From Leptospira sp. 96542 (GTDB lineage Bacteria; Spirochaetota; Leptospiria; Leptospirales; Leptospiraceae): a DNA stretch of 49,446 bases. Below the pieces are notes generated by a model. The model did not search any database and had not been told where the DNA came from. It was given only the letters and a program-made list of their open reading frames with translations. Of this stretch, positions 27,708-37,800 are shown in pieces. The position numbers and the translations under genes were made by a program. Position 1 is the first letter of the stretch; each line of letters starts with the position of its first letter. The stretch is taken from positions 1-49,446 of the forward strand of contig JARJFC010000030.1 in the NCBI GenBank assembly GCA_029310945.1. The letters are read 5' to 3'.

Positions 27708-27800
27708 AAATACAATTCGACCGAGGTTAAATTTTTGCCCTAACTCATTACAATGGTAGGTGTTACGGCAAAAAAATTTCTCTTTCGACAACGATTCTTT

Positions 27801-27818
27801 CCCATTACATGGGTTTTT
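27801..27818 (+). terminator. Intrinsic terminator after the deacylase gene
   Basis: CCCAT (27801-27805), a three-base loop and ATGGG (27809-27813) are followed by five T. The stem is short. It lies between the convergent deacylase and TetR genes. A second inverted pair, AAATTTTTGCC (27729-27739) with GGCAAAAAAATTT (27767-27779), also falls in this gap. Confidence 0.5.
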
Positions 27819-27857
27819 CTTCAGTAGGCTAAGTGGTAAAATCTACATTTAGGAATT

Positions 27858-28439
27858 TTACAATAACCTTTCGATGGATGAATTCATCTGTTCTTTCATT
27901 CGCTCCACTACTTTCCGATCCTTCGTGAGCGCATACAAACGCAAGCCACCCAAATAACTCATATACAATTCGTAACTCAGAGACTTGATCGTTTCCGATT
28001 TTAAATTTGGTTTGAATTTCAAAATACAGATTTCAATTGTTCCAATCACATGTTGGATTGCTTTGTTTCTATATGAATCAAATTGCGGTAGGTGGGAAAT
28101 TTCGCCAGAAAAAAGAGCGATGGGGCAATCCTTTCGGGAAGTGTTTCTCTGGTCTCGGACAATAAAATTGACCCATTTTTCAATAAAATCTTCAAAATGA
28201 TTGGATTTGCCAAGCACCTTTAACATAACAACACGTTGTTGTTCCGATAAAAAATCTAAATACTCATATCCGATATCATCCTTCGACTTAAAATGATCGT
28301 AGAGGGTCTTCTTATAAGCTCCTGCTTTATTTAAAATTTCCGCAATTCCTGTTGCTTGGAACCCTTTTTCTCGAAAAAGAGAAAAAGAACTGTCTAAAAT
28401 TTTTTGTTTGGGTTTCACACGTGGTTCCATAGTTTTCAT
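27858..28439 (-). CDS. TetR-family transcription regulator
   Basis: A 193-residue repressor-type protein. The N-terminal HTH reads KILDSSFSLFREKGFQATGI, then AEILNKAGAYKKTLYDHFKS, the usual TetR helix-turn-helix ending in the YxHFxSK motif. The C-terminal ligand domain includes CPIALFSGEISHLP, like the TetR_C group of LmrA/YxaF-type regulators, which respond to hydrophobic or aromatic compounds. ATG 28439 or 28430 could be the start, with no clear ribosome-binding site. It follows the PhoD-like gene by 41 bases in the same direction. Confidence 0.9.
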   Translation of the reverse strand: MKTMEPRVKPKQKILDSSFSLFREKGFQATGIAEILNKAGAYKKTLYDHFKSKDDIGYEYLDFLSEQQRVVMLKVLGKSNHFEDFIEKWVNFIVRDQRNTSRKDCPIALFSGEISHLPQFDSYRNKAIQHVIGTIEICILKFKPNLKSETIKSLSYELYMSYLGGLRLYALTKDRKVVERMKEQMNSSIERLL

Positions 28440-28480
28440 TTTTTAATGATCTGGTCTCACAAGGCAAATTTCAAACCATT

Positions 28481-29521
28481 TTATTTCGAAACATCCATTA
28501 CTTTTTTTCCTTCTAAGGATCGAATGCTCGCATTCCAATTCAATACACCATCCTTAAAATCAATTTCCAAAACTCCATAATTTACATCTGGGTAACCCTC
28601 GCCTAATTTGAATTCAGAATCGTAATCGAGTGACAAAAATGGCAGTGGTAAATTCAAAGAACTGGAAGTTACTTCCGTTAACTTAAAATCTCCAGTCATC
28701 GGATACTGATAAATCTCTGCTATATGCCGGTCGCCAGAAATGAGAATCGTATTCTGAGGATTATTTGTTTGAATCAAATTGAGTAAACGGATGCGTTCCG
28801 CAGAAAAATTTTCCCATTTTTCAAATGGTTGGGTTTGGGAAATGACTTGGATTCCAGAAACCAATATTCGGAAATCTACTTTCTTTTTCATCTCCGAAGA
28901 CAACCATTCCCATTGTTCATCACCGAGCATTGACTTATCTTTCGAATCGTCAGCGACATATTGTTTTTTACCAGAGAAATAAGACCAGAAACTTCGACGG
29001 AGAGGGCTTCTAAAATACCGTGTATCTAAAAATATAAATTGAATACGTTTCCCTTTCCATAAAACCTCTTCTGAGAAAAAAATGCCTTCCTCATTTTTAG
29101 TTCCAGGTTGGATATGTTTCGGCTGTAATTTTCCGAAAAACTCCAAAAAAAGATTCCGTGATTCAAACTTTTTTTCATATTCTCCACCACTATCATTGAT
29201 ACCGTAATCGTGATCGTCCCAAATAGCTCGAATCTTTGTTTGTTTGGTGAGTTGTCTGAATTGAATGTTCTGAAACTGTTTTTGATAGGCTACTCGTTTT
29301 TCTTCGGGTTCTAAACTATCTAAATAAATTGTATCCCCGAGCAAAAAAAAGTAATCTGGCTTTTCTCTGGTTATTTGCGCAAGGATTGGAGAAGGTTTAT
29401 CCTGGTGCAAACAAGATCCGAATACAATTTTCAAACCATTTAGATCCGCAGAATGTATCGGATATGAAAAAAGGTATGTCGAAATCAAAACAAAGGAAAT
29501 ATAATATATCTTTGTTAACAT
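28481..29521 (-). CDS. PhoD-like secreted metallophosphatase
   Basis: A 346-residue phosphodiesterase or alkaline phosphatase of the PhoD family. A signal peptide covers about 1-25 (cleavage near HSADL). Motifs in order are IVFGSCLHQD, FFLLGDTIYLD, AIWDDHDYGINDSGG, FIFLDTRYFR and LISGDRHIAE, which supply the metal ligands. PhoD enzymes release phosphate from phosphodiesters outside the cytoplasm and use iron and calcium. Length is shorter than classical PhoD, and the N-terminal Ig-like domain is absent. Confidence 0.9.
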   Translation of the reverse strand: MLTKIYYISFVLISTYLFSYPIHSADLNGLKIVFGSCLHQDKPSPILAQITREKPDYFFLLGDTIYLDSLEPEEKRVAYQKQFQNIQFRQLTKQTKIRAIWDDHDYGINDSGGEYEKKFESRNLFLEFFGKLQPKHIQPGTKNEEGIFFSEEVLWKGKRIQFIFLDTRYFRSPLRRSFWSYFSGKKQYVADDSKDKSMLGDEQWEWLSSEMKKKVDFRILVSGIQVISQTQPFEKWENFSAERIRLLNLIQTNNPQNTILISGDRHIAEIYQYPMTGDFKLTEVTSSSLNLPLPFLSLDYDSEFKLGEGYPDVNYGVLEIDFKDGVLNWNASIRSLEGKKVMDVSK

Positions 29522-29582
29522 AACAAAATAGTAATACGATAAGATTCAAAGTCAAACCATTGAAAGTAAAATTCTAAGAATT

Positions 29583-30089
29583 TTATCTACGCGAAAATCC
29601 AGCATGCCAATTATAATTATTGATATAACGATGCCCAAATCTGTTACCGACAGATACAACTCTAAAAGCAGAAGGTCTACCCCATGAAGGGTATAGTTTT
29701 TCACCGTAGGTATAATTATTTTTTCGATAAAAAGAAGTATTGAATAAAATTACATTATAATAAATATTCCGATCAACATAAGTTTCGTAATTGTATCCAG
29801 CGATATACCAATCTGAATAGTCAGTATCCACTTGAACTTCCGTTTCAGAATACATTTTAGATGCTGAGCGAATATCACCGACATAACAAGGTTCCAATCT
29901 GACAAACTTAAAATCTCCAAATGGCAAAGTCAAACATTCAGAGCCGTAACCCATCGAAATTGAGTACCGCCTCATTCGCATTTGCAAACTTTCTGGTTCT
30001 CGCGCAATTGCACCAGTGAGTGTTACTCGATCTAGTGTGGTACATTCTGTCTGAAAAACTGCGATTAACGTAAGCAATAAAATTCTCAT
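29583..30089 (-). CDS. Putative small lipoprotein or secreted protein, unknown
   Basis: From ATG 30089 it has 168 residues starting MRILLLTLIAVFQTEC, a short lipoprotein-like signal with a Cys at position 16, though TEC before or at the cleavage site is not an ideal lipobox. The frame is open to ATG 30185, which has GGA close upstream but would bury the hydrophobic segment. The mature protein is Tyr/Asn/Arg-rich, with paired tyrosines (DYSDWYIAGYNYETYVDRNIY), and ends in NWHAGFSRR. No family was recognised. Confidence 0.6.
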   Translation of the reverse strand: MRILLLTLIAVFQTECTTLDRVTLTGAIAREPESLQMRMRRYSISMGYGSECLTLPFGDFKFVRLEPCYVGDIRSASKMYSETEVQVDTDYSDWYIAGYNYETYVDRNIYYNVILFNTSFYRKNNYTYGEKLYPSWGRPSAFRVVSVGNRFGHRYINNYNWHAGFSRR

Positions 30090-30239
30090 AATCAGAATTG
30101 TATTGATTTGGAAATAAATCGAAATAGGCAATTTCCACATTTGCGGGGAATACTCAATTTCGAAAATAAATGCAAAAAATTTCATCTATCCAAATAAACT
30201 CAGTTTTTTATTTTTGTAGTAAGTATACGTAGGCAAACA

Positions 30240-31547
30240 TTGCAAAACAAAATAGAATCATTTTCTGATCTAAATTTAGATCCCTCCATCCAAAAGGCCG
30301 TTAAAGAATCTGGGTATAATTCCCCAACTCCTATCCAAGTCCAATCCATACCAATTTTATTAAAAAATAAAGATCTGTTAGGTTGTGCTCAAACAGGCAC
30401 AGGAAAAACCGCAGCTTTTGCACTTCCCATCATTCAAAATTTAATAATCAAGAATAGAAAACCCATCCCTAAAGAACCAAAGGTTCTAGTTCTTGTTCCC
30501 ACAAGAGAACTCGCAGTCCAAGTAAACGAAAGTTTTGTTTTTTATGGTAAATATACGGACGTCAAAACAGCTGTTATTTACGGTGGCGTTGGTCAGAATC
30601 CACAGGCAAAGTCGATTGCTAGTGGCATTGATGTCCTAATCGCAACACCTGGCCGTCTCGTCGATCTCATGGACCAAAGGCTTGTTTTTCTAAAGAGTTT
30701 AGAAGTATTTGTTTTGGATGAAGCGGATCGAATGTTAGATATGGGTTTTATTCATGCCATTCGCAAAATCATCACTTACCTTCCAAAAAATAGGCAAAAT
30801 TTATTTTTTTCTGCAACAATGCCTCCAGACATTGAAAAGTTAGCAAAAACTATTTTGGTAGATCCAATTCGTATCGATATAACGCCTGTTTCATCGACTG
30901 TTGAACTAATAAAACAGTCTGTTTTATTCGTTGAACAATCTTCCAAAAAAGATTTACTTATACATTTGTTTAAAGACAAAAATCTAAGAAAAACAATCAT
31001 TTTTACCAAAACAAAACACGGAGCGAATAAGGTATCCGAACTACTAAATAAAAATAAGATTTCTTCCGATGTCATACACGGGAACAAATCCCAATCGGCA
31101 AGGCAGCGCGCACTAGAAGATTTACGAACAGGAAAAAATCGAGCGCTTGTAGCCACTGATCTTGCGGCTAGGGGAATTGATATTGATGACATAACCCATG
31201 TTATCAATTTCGAAATTCCTTATGTGCCTGAAACATACGTTCACAGAATCGGAAGAACAGCGCGTGCAGGCAAGGAAGGTGTGGCATTTTCACTTTGTGA
31301 AAAAGACGAAAGATCTCTCATTAAAGATATTGAAAAAGTAATTGGAATTTCGATCCCAGTGGAAAGGAACCACCCTTACCATTCAGATGAGGTTGAAAAA
31401 CATACGGGTAAGGCGCCCAAATTACATGGGTCAGGTGGCGGCGGGTTTTCAAACCAAAGAAAACACCAACCAAAACAAGGAACGCCCAAAAAAACATTTA
31501 CCCCAAGTAAAAAAACGGGTCCGATTAAAAAATCCAGATACCGTTAG
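30240..31547 (+). CDS. DEAD-box RNA helicase, RhlE-like
   Basis: An ATP-dependent RNA helicase of 435 residues. Motifs are all present: Q-motif (YNSPTPIQVQSIP), Walker A (AQTGTGKT), PTREL, GG, ATPGRL, DEAD (VLDEADRMLDMGF), SAT (FFSATMP), and in the second domain HGNKSQSARQRAL, ATDLAARGIDI and HRIGRTARAG. The last 60 residues are Lys/Gly/Ser-rich and basic, probably an RNA-binding tail. Such helicases serve ribosome assembly, RNA decay and cold growth. The start is TTG 30240 with AGG 30231-30233. Confidence 0.96.
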   Translation: MQNKIESFSDLNLDPSIQKAVKESGYNSPTPIQVQSIPILLKNKDLLGCAQTGTGKTAAFALPIIQNLIIKNRKPIPKEPKVLVLVPTRELAVQVNESFVFYGKYTDVKTAVIYGGVGQNPQAKSIASGIDVLIATPGRLVDLMDQRLVFLKSLEVFVLDEADRMLDMGFIHAIRKIITYLPKNRQNLFFSATMPPDIEKLAKTILVDPIRIDITPVSSTVELIKQSVLFVEQSSKKDLLIHLFKDKNLRKTIIFTKTKHGANKVSELLNKNKISSDVIHGNKSQSARQRALEDLRTGKNRALVATDLAARGIDIDDITHVINFEIPYVPETYVHRIGRTARAGKEGVAFSLCEKDERSLIKDIEKVIGISIPVERNHPYHSDEVEKHTGKAPKLHGSGGGGFSNQRKHQPKQGTPKKTFTPSKKTGPIKKSRYR

Positions 31548-31615
31548 GATTTGCTTACTTATAATTTCTCCTAGTTTTTTTCCCATCTCCCATTTGGAAT
31601 TCAGACCGAGAATGT

Positions 31616-31645
31616 GCGCTCACAAAATTTCTTTCTTGTGAGCGC
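31616..31645. terminator. Hairpin between helicase and lipoprotein genes
   Basis: A perfect ten-pair inverted repeat, GCGCTCACAA (31616-31625) and TTGTGAGCGC (31636-31645), with a ten-base loop, followed by TTCTT. It lies 69 bases after the helicase stop in the gap between convergent genes, so it probably terminates the helicase transcript. The remainder of 31548-31811 shows no gene. Confidence 0.6.
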
Positions 31646-31811
31646 TTCTTAACACACCAACTTGGCAAGTTCAAAATAGTAAGCCTACCAACTTACATAC
31701 TTTTCTGTTCGGAACTATGATACGTCTATTTAACCGTCCATTATAATTTTATTATAATGGATACCAAACTCACTTCCGCTGATTTTAAGTTTAATGACTG
31801 TAAAAAGCCTC

Positions 31812-32687
31812 CTAAAATCCGCATTTCTGCGATATTTCACAAGATAATCGACTCGTATAACATAATGACGAATTAGTACAAACATGCGGCGAAGGACCGC
31901 GGCATGTGGATGTAGAGGATATGGATCGACATTTTCGGTTGTTTTTTTCCTCTGCAGAAAGAACAATCAAATTTATTTTCGAAACAATTTTTACGAGAGG
32001 ATTTGCTTTGAGTCGTGCGATGATAGGGTACGATTTAAAATCATTCTCAGTTGTTTCTGTTGGGACGCCCGATAGTTCTCCCGATTCAGGGTGGAGGCTA
32101 ATTCCATTAGGCAAAACTCCTTCAACTAAGAATTCTATCTCACCCAATGTTTGCAATGTTTCCAAAGTTTGAGGAGGATACACAACTGAACTTCCGACAA
32201 TTGGATCGATCTCTATGCCAAGATCAAATTTAAGAGATTTTAAAGGAAATCGAGACGAGCCCAAACACGGTATAGATATATTTCCCTCTGTTATATTTTT
32301 GCCCGAAATTGGAAAGGAAAGTTTTGAACTTGGACACATATGTAAGGACACTGTAATTTTATCATCCAAAACCTCCACGAATTGAAGGAATTTTGCGTAA
32401 CCATCACCAAACAGCTCTTTTTCATTTGTTTTATTTAAATTTTTACCTTCGATTGTAAATTGAGAATTTTCAATGATGACAGTTGGCGAAATAGAGTGAA
32501 TCGTAAAACTAACATCCCCTCCTTCCAAATCGGTTTCTGGAATTTCCGGTGTAAGAAGACTGAACAAACTTGCGAATAAAATTTCCTCGGACTCAGTACC
32601 TTTCGAAAGACAACTGACCAAAACTCCGATAACCAAAAAAATAACACAAAGAAATTTTGCGCTAAACCGAATCATTTTATGTTTCAT
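31812..32687 (-). CDS. Lipoprotein with putative Ig-like (He_PIG) domain and Cys-rich tail
   Basis: A 291-residue surface-type lipoprotein. The signal ends in IGVLVSC, a good lipobox, so Cys is acylated. A strand-rich region follows, then a putative-Ig motif with the LPNGISLHPESGELSGVPTE signature at about 200-220, typical of cell-surface Ig-like folds. The last 40 residues are different: they hold six or so cysteines and many Ser/Thr. ATG 32687 is chosen because AAGGTGG lies at 32693-32699 on this strand, although the frame runs three codons further. The function is unknown. Confidence 0.82.
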   Translation of the reverse strand: MKHKMIRFSAKFLCVIFLVIGVLVSCLSKGTESEEILFASLFSLLTPEIPETDLEGGDVSFTIHSISPTVIIENSQFTIEGKNLNKTNEKELFGDGYAKFLQFVEVLDDKITVSLHMCPSSKLSFPISGKNITEGNISIPCLGSSRFPLKSLKFDLGIEIDPIVGSSVVYPPQTLETLQTLGEIEFLVEGVLPNGISLHPESGELSGVPTETTENDFKSYPIIARLKANPLVKIVSKINLIVLSAEEKNNRKCRSISSTSTCRGPSPHVCTNSSLCYTSRLSCEISQKCGF

Positions 32688-32869
32688 ATAAACCACCTTT
32701 CTTTAGTCAGATGGGTCGCTCGGAGTGCATTTGGTCTAAAAAAAATGAAAATGAATCTTTTTAATCCCTATGGGAAGAAAATAGCAAGATAAATCAAAAT
32801 GATTGTAAGTTTCCAAACAATGATTCAGCTCATATCAGAATTAGTTGGAACGATAAAAAGGTGTTTGTC

Positions 32870-32903
32870 CTCCCCATCGCATGAGAATGATGGGGAGTTT
32901 TTT
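32870..32903. terminator. Hairpin at the 3' end of the barrel-protein gene
   Basis: A perfect nine-pair stem, CTCCCCATC (32870-32878) and GATGGGGAG (32889-32897), with six T on the plus-strand side. It lies 28 bases beyond the stop of the minus-strand barrel gene. The T-run favours plus-strand termination, yet no plus-strand gene ends nearby. It most likely serves the minus gene as a hairpin. Confidence 0.5.
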
Positions 32904-32931
32904 ACATACTAAATTTTACGACTATTTCGAT

Positions 32932-34035
32932 CTAGTATCTGTAATGCAAAGCAAGGGAAATTTGACTTCGGATATCTTTACTTTCAGGGTAAGGACCAAA
33001 ACTTTCTTGTCCGCTCAAAATGAATGGTAACACATTCAAAGAAGAGCCACCCGCAAGTAATGAAAGTGGATTTCCAGCTTCTTTTACTTTGGACTCCACT
33101 ACCCGGTGAGTTGCATGCGAAGTTGCATATTGGATTCCCAAACTTAAGTTTTCATTGAACGAATATTGGTATCCAACCTGCACTCGGTTCCCTTCCATTT
33201 CTGTTTTTACGTCCCCCTTGACTTTAGTGGAAATGGGAATGGCTAGAGTTGAAAGTGGAATCGTCTGCAATCGGTCATTTTTATTTTCATACTTTCCCAT
33301 ACTTTCTAAACTTTTCAAATATTCAAAACCAACCGAGACTTTGTGTTTTTCATCAAAATCTACTTCATATCCAAGTCCAATGATGGCATTAGCAAATAAT
33401 TCATTATGCGTAATCCGATCAATGGTCAGCCCATCAGAATAAAAACCTGCTGTAGTTGTTCCATTGAATGTTGTGGACGAAATACCGTAGTTGTATGGTG
33501 ATTTTGATTTAATTTCATTTCCATACAATTCGCCACCCAATCGAATCGAAAAACCTTCTGTAAACTTATGGTTCGAGTCATGAAAAATATAGATGTCTTC
33601 GCTAAACCCAATATTTGCCGTTTGTAATCTGTTAGATGTATACTCGTAAACCCCAAAACTTCCTGTGGCGAGTGATATGGCGCTTGAGCCAGTACCAATC
33701 GTTGCAGAAGAAGTCCCATACAATCCTTCCAGTTGTGAATCAGAAAATAAGGTAGCAAATTGTAGTCTAAAATTACTTCGCAACAAACCAGAATGTCTCT
33801 TTGAGATACCAAATTCTAACCCACGACCTTTGAATCGATTTGTCGCAGGAATGGAACTCGCAACAGATCCTCCTGTTAGTCGATTTAAGATGAGTCCATT
33901 TTGCATGGTCAAACCATTCTTCATCGTTGCAGAATCCACAGTCATATCTATGCCCCGAATGTAAGTTTCGCGACCCATACCTGGTTCCGCATAAACTGCA
34001 AAACCGATTAAAAATAATAAAATAAACTTTTTCAT
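32932..34035 (-). CDS. Outer-membrane beta-barrel protein, unknown
   Basis: A 367-residue secreted protein. The signal peptide is at 1-16 (KKFILLFLIGFAVYAEPG). The rest alternates polar and hydrophobic residues in about ten-residue strands (FRLQFATLF, FSIRLGGELYG, HKVSVGFEYLKS, NRVQVGYQYSF, NLSLGIQYATS). The C-terminus SQISLALHYRY ends in an aromatic residue, the usual outer-membrane insertion signal. It is probably a porin- or FadL-like channel, but no family motif was recognised. ATG 34035 is preceded by a GAGGTACC-like site. Confidence 0.75.
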   Translation of the reverse strand: MKKFILLFLIGFAVYAEPGMGRETYIRGIDMTVDSATMKNGLTMQNGLILNRLTGGSVASSIPATNRFKGRGLEFGISKRHSGLLRSNFRLQFATLFSDSQLEGLYGTSSATIGTGSSAISLATGSFGVYEYTSNRLQTANIGFSEDIYIFHDSNHKFTEGFSIRLGGELYGNEIKSKSPYNYGISSTTFNGTTTAGFYSDGLTIDRITHNELFANAIIGLGYEVDFDEKHKVSVGFEYLKSLESMGKYENKNDRLQTIPLSTLAIPISTKVKGDVKTEMEGNRVQVGYQYSFNENLSLGIQYATSHATHRVVESKVKEAGNPLSLLAGGSSLNVLPFILSGQESFGPYPESKDIRSQISLALHYRY

Positions 34036-34216
34036 TTGAGATGGTACCTCTTTTTTTTAAAACAAAGACAAACTAATGCTGGAACATATTTTACATCAAC
34101 TAACTTATGCTAAAAAAAAATCTCAAATTTACGAAAATTTTATAGGTAATTTGCAATAAAAAAATGCCCCATTTACGGTTTCATTATTTTTTCCCAAAAA
34201 GAACCTATGTTTCATT

Positions 34217-34263
34217 GAGAAAGAATTTTTTACTTGCATTTTAAAAGTAAAAAATTCTTTCTC
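34217..34263. repeat. 19-bp perfect inverted repeat
   Basis: GAGAAAGAATTTTTTACTT (34217-34235) and its exact complement AAGTAAAAAATTCTTTCTC (34245-34263) flank a nine-base loop. It lies 28 bases before the SRPBCC start. No T-tract follows, so it is not an obvious terminator of any gene. It may form a strong RNA hairpin in the leader or be a protein-binding site. Confidence 0.85.
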
Positions 34264-34290
34264 TTATAAGCAGTAACTTCGGAGTGAAAG

Positions 34291-34734
34291 ATGGAAAAAC
34301 CAAACTACACAATTTCCTTTTTGGTAAGTCGAAATACAGACGAGACCTATGCATCCATAAACAGTGTTCGTGGCTGGTGGTCTGGCGAAATCGTAGGTGA
34401 GACAGATAAATTAGGTTCTGAATTCATATACACAGTGACAGGTGTACATCGATCTACACAGAAGATCATCCAGCTCGAACCAGGAAAAAAAATCGTTTGG
34501 CTCGTTACAGATGCTGAGCTTAATTTTGTGCAGGATAAAGCAGAATGGAAGGGAACGGAAATCATATTTGAAATCCAAAAATCAGATGTTGGATCTGAAG
34601 TCAAATTCACTCACAAGGGACTTAACACAACACAGGAGTGTTACTCAGATTGTTCAAACGCCTGGGGAATGTTAATCGGAAAAAACCTTAAAAATTTCAT
34701 CATCACTGGCAAAGCCCAACCAAGTCCTTGGTAA
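34291..34734 (+). CDS. SRPBCC (AHSA1/START-like) domain protein
   Basis: A 147-residue soluble protein with the helix-grip fold. Typical features are the opening TISFLVSRNTDETYASI, then VRGWWSGEIVG, IIQLEPGKKIVWLVTDAE, and TEIIFEIQKSDVGSEVKFTH, ending in a long helix. Such proteins bind hydrophobic ligands or act as co-chaperone-like activators. The ligand is unknown. ATG 34291 is preceded by GGAG at 34280-34283. The long inverted repeat lies just upstream. Confidence 0.85.
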   Translation: MEKPNYTISFLVSRNTDETYASINSVRGWWSGEIVGETDKLGSEFIYTVTGVHRSTQKIIQLEPGKKIVWLVTDAELNFVQDKAEWKGTEIIFEIQKSDVGSEVKFTHKGLNTTQECYSDCSNAWGMLIGKNLKNFIITGKAQPSPW

Positions 34735-34751
34735 TGGATAACCCATTGACT

Positions 34752-34792
34752 CACTTACGAAGGATGTGAAATTTCGTTCGTAAGTGAATTTT
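34752..34792. terminator. Bidirectional terminator
   Basis: CACTTACGAA (34752-34761) pairs perfectly with TTCGTAAGTG (34777-34786), with a 15-base loop and AATTTT after. It sits between the convergent SRPBCC gene and the giant repeat gene. Confidence 0.65.
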
Positions 34793-34839
34793 GATCAATG
34801 CCCAATTCAAAATCAAATCTCAGCATTACTCTTCCGTCA

Positions 34840-37800
34840 CTAAAATTCAAAGAATAATATCCGATGACGAACACCTTCATCATCTTGCCTTCTTGAATAT
34901 AATATTTTAAGAATCGAAAATTTTGAATAATTTGTATCTTCTTCCGTATTGTATTCCCAAAGTGCTCCCCAAAAAGATCCACGACCCGTATAACCACGTT
35001 CTTTTGGTTTTACAGTTTTATAGTAGATAATACCGAATAACACATTCTCCAAAGATTCTTTTGTTTCTAAATTTTCCGAGTTATAGTAGAGTAATCCTAG
35101 GGCAGAATGTTCTATTTTTTTCTGTTTCGTTTTCTCAGCGTAGTATAACAGCGGAGTAATCCATTGCACCGAACTCGCCTTTGATTTATCCGTATAATAC
35201 AATGGCATTAAATTAAGATTAAATGTTTCTTCCGAATTTTTATACCCAAGCCATATTAAATTCATTTGGCTTCGTTTCTGATATAAACTCATCTCACCAA
35301 TACCGTATAATAATCGAATGTTTAGCGCACTTGGATCTGAAAAATAATGAAATGAGCGAAAAAATAAATTAAATTCGTTACTCCCTGTCTTTTTACCTGA
35401 TTCTTGTTCAACTAAATAAAGAAAATTTTTATAATTATTAACCTCATTCATATCTAGGTAAAGACCTAGAATGAAAGCAGTGTATTCGTTTTCGTTAAGC
35501 CCAGAAAAATAGATGGGTATCAAGTGATAATAAGAAACAGATTTTTTATCCTTTGGATTCTCATTGCTATAGTAAAATGGAAATAAATAAAAACGATTCA
35601 AATTATCATCTTTTACCTTCCTATCAAATAGATAAAACAGATTTGTGTGAGCCAATTTTAAACTAGTTTCACGATAGAAAAGAGGGAATATAGGGAAAAA
35701 GAAGGTACGTCGATAATCATTATTTTTTGTTGGTAATAACTTGGAAGAGTAAAAGAATAAAGGCGAAATAAACTGCACCTGATCAAATTCTTTCGATTCT
35801 TTTTCGGAACTAGAAAGAAGATCAGTATTTTTTTTCACATTTTTATCGGACTCGATAAGGGAATTTTCGCGTGCACTGGAATCATAATAATAAAAAGGAA
35901 ACAACCAATTTCTGGATTCCTTTGTATTCTTACTTCGATGATTTGAGGTATGAAATAATGGTAAAATATTCAAACCTCTATTTTCAGAATCTGATTGTGA
36001 TTGAATTAGAAAAAACAAACTCCATTTTGAGGAATCTCCTTTGTTTTCACTAAAATATAAAAACGGAGGAATCGATCGTTTCGATCTTATTATTTGTTCA
36101 TCCTTAGAATATTCCAATTTAGAAATGTAAAAAATACTAAAAAAATCAGAGGCAACTTTTTTCCCCTCCGTGTCCTGAATTGTTTTGCGAGAATAAATCG
36201 GAAATACCCAATCTTTATTCGTAATATTCAAATCTTGATCTATTTTACCAAATTCTGTATAAAAAAATGGGAATGCCGAATATGAATTGTACTCAGAGTT
36301 TTCTTTACTACTGAATAAAAATAGAAAATTTCTATATTTCGCTTTATCATCAAATTTTGAAAAGTAAAACAAAGGGGGGATGATAGTCAAACTCTCCTCC
36401 GTATTCGTTTGCGAAGCGGTTTTGGAAAAAATATAATATAATGGAAATAGCCAATTCGTTTTTATATTCTCATTTTTTTCGGTGGAAACCGAAGAATGGA
36501 ACAAAGGAAAAAAGTTGTAAGACTTTGAATTTTCTTTAATCGAACGATTTGCAATTAACAAATAACTTCGAAAAGACTCATCAAAACTATCTTCCGAATA
36601 GTATAACATTGGAATGAGGCTGATATCTGCCTCATGGTTTGATATCGAAGTATAGATCAAAGAAAAAAATGAATTCGAATTCTGCAAATTTTTATTTCCA
36701 TCGTAATATGCAGATTTGGTTGTCAAAAAGATCGGAAAAAACCAATTTCGATGAGTGAATTCATTCTTTGGTTTTTGTTTCAAACTTGAAAATTGGAAAA
36801 ACGGGAAAAAGCGGTAAGATGTTTTTTGAACATCAGATTCATATTGCATAAGGAAGAATAAACTAGAAAAATTACTTTTATTTTTCTTATCAAATTCTGA
36901 ATAATATGGCAAAATACTTAATGAATCTGTTTCATCGGATTTAGTTTTATTGAATAAAATAAAATAATTAAGCCAGTAATTTCCATTGGTTCTTGATTCG
37001 AATCCCACAATAGGTATCATCCAAAAGTTTGAAATATCCTTTTTGCCTCCAGTGGTTTCATTAGAACTAAATTGCATATAAAGTGGAGATAAGAAACGTG
37101 ATTCCTCTTTGGATGAAGTTTTTTCTTTACTCCAATAGAAAATCGGAATGGGTGGAAAAGTTTGAGATTTATAACCGTTTTCGATTTCAGTATCTGTTCG
37201 GATCAAAAGGGGTGTAATCCAAGTTTTTAATTCTAAGTTTTTTTCAGTAGTAAAGGTATTAAAATAGGAAAGTCCTATTGGGATAAAGGTGGAATCTGAA
37301 ATTATTTGATTTTCTATTTTTGTTTTTTGCCAGTAAAAAGGGAGAACTCTCGCACCAGAATTGGTATCTGACCTGTACCAATTGACCAATGGCCACAATA
37401 CAGTTGTTTCCTGGACATTGTTTTCTCTGATTTTTTCATTTAGAAAAACAAACAATCCATAGGAATTTCTTTCAGCGTCTTCCGATTTTTGGTATCCATA
37501 AATAGGAAAAATAATTCTGTATTTTAGAGCGGCAGATGAATACCAAATAAAGGGCAATGGTAAAGGACCTGCATAAATATTTTCATCAACCTCAGTGTCG
37601 TAGGTAAACCATGCAAGCGGCAACAATCGAATATGTCGTTTTGAATCAGCAGCTTCGTAACCAAAAACACCAAAAAGAAGATTTAAGCCGAAAAAGTTAT
37701 AAGAGTCTTCTCTCGTAAAACTTCGTTTTGACTCAATTCTTGGTTTTTTTTCAGAGCCAACAGACGTTTCCAAACGACTATCTATTAGGTATTTTTTTCC

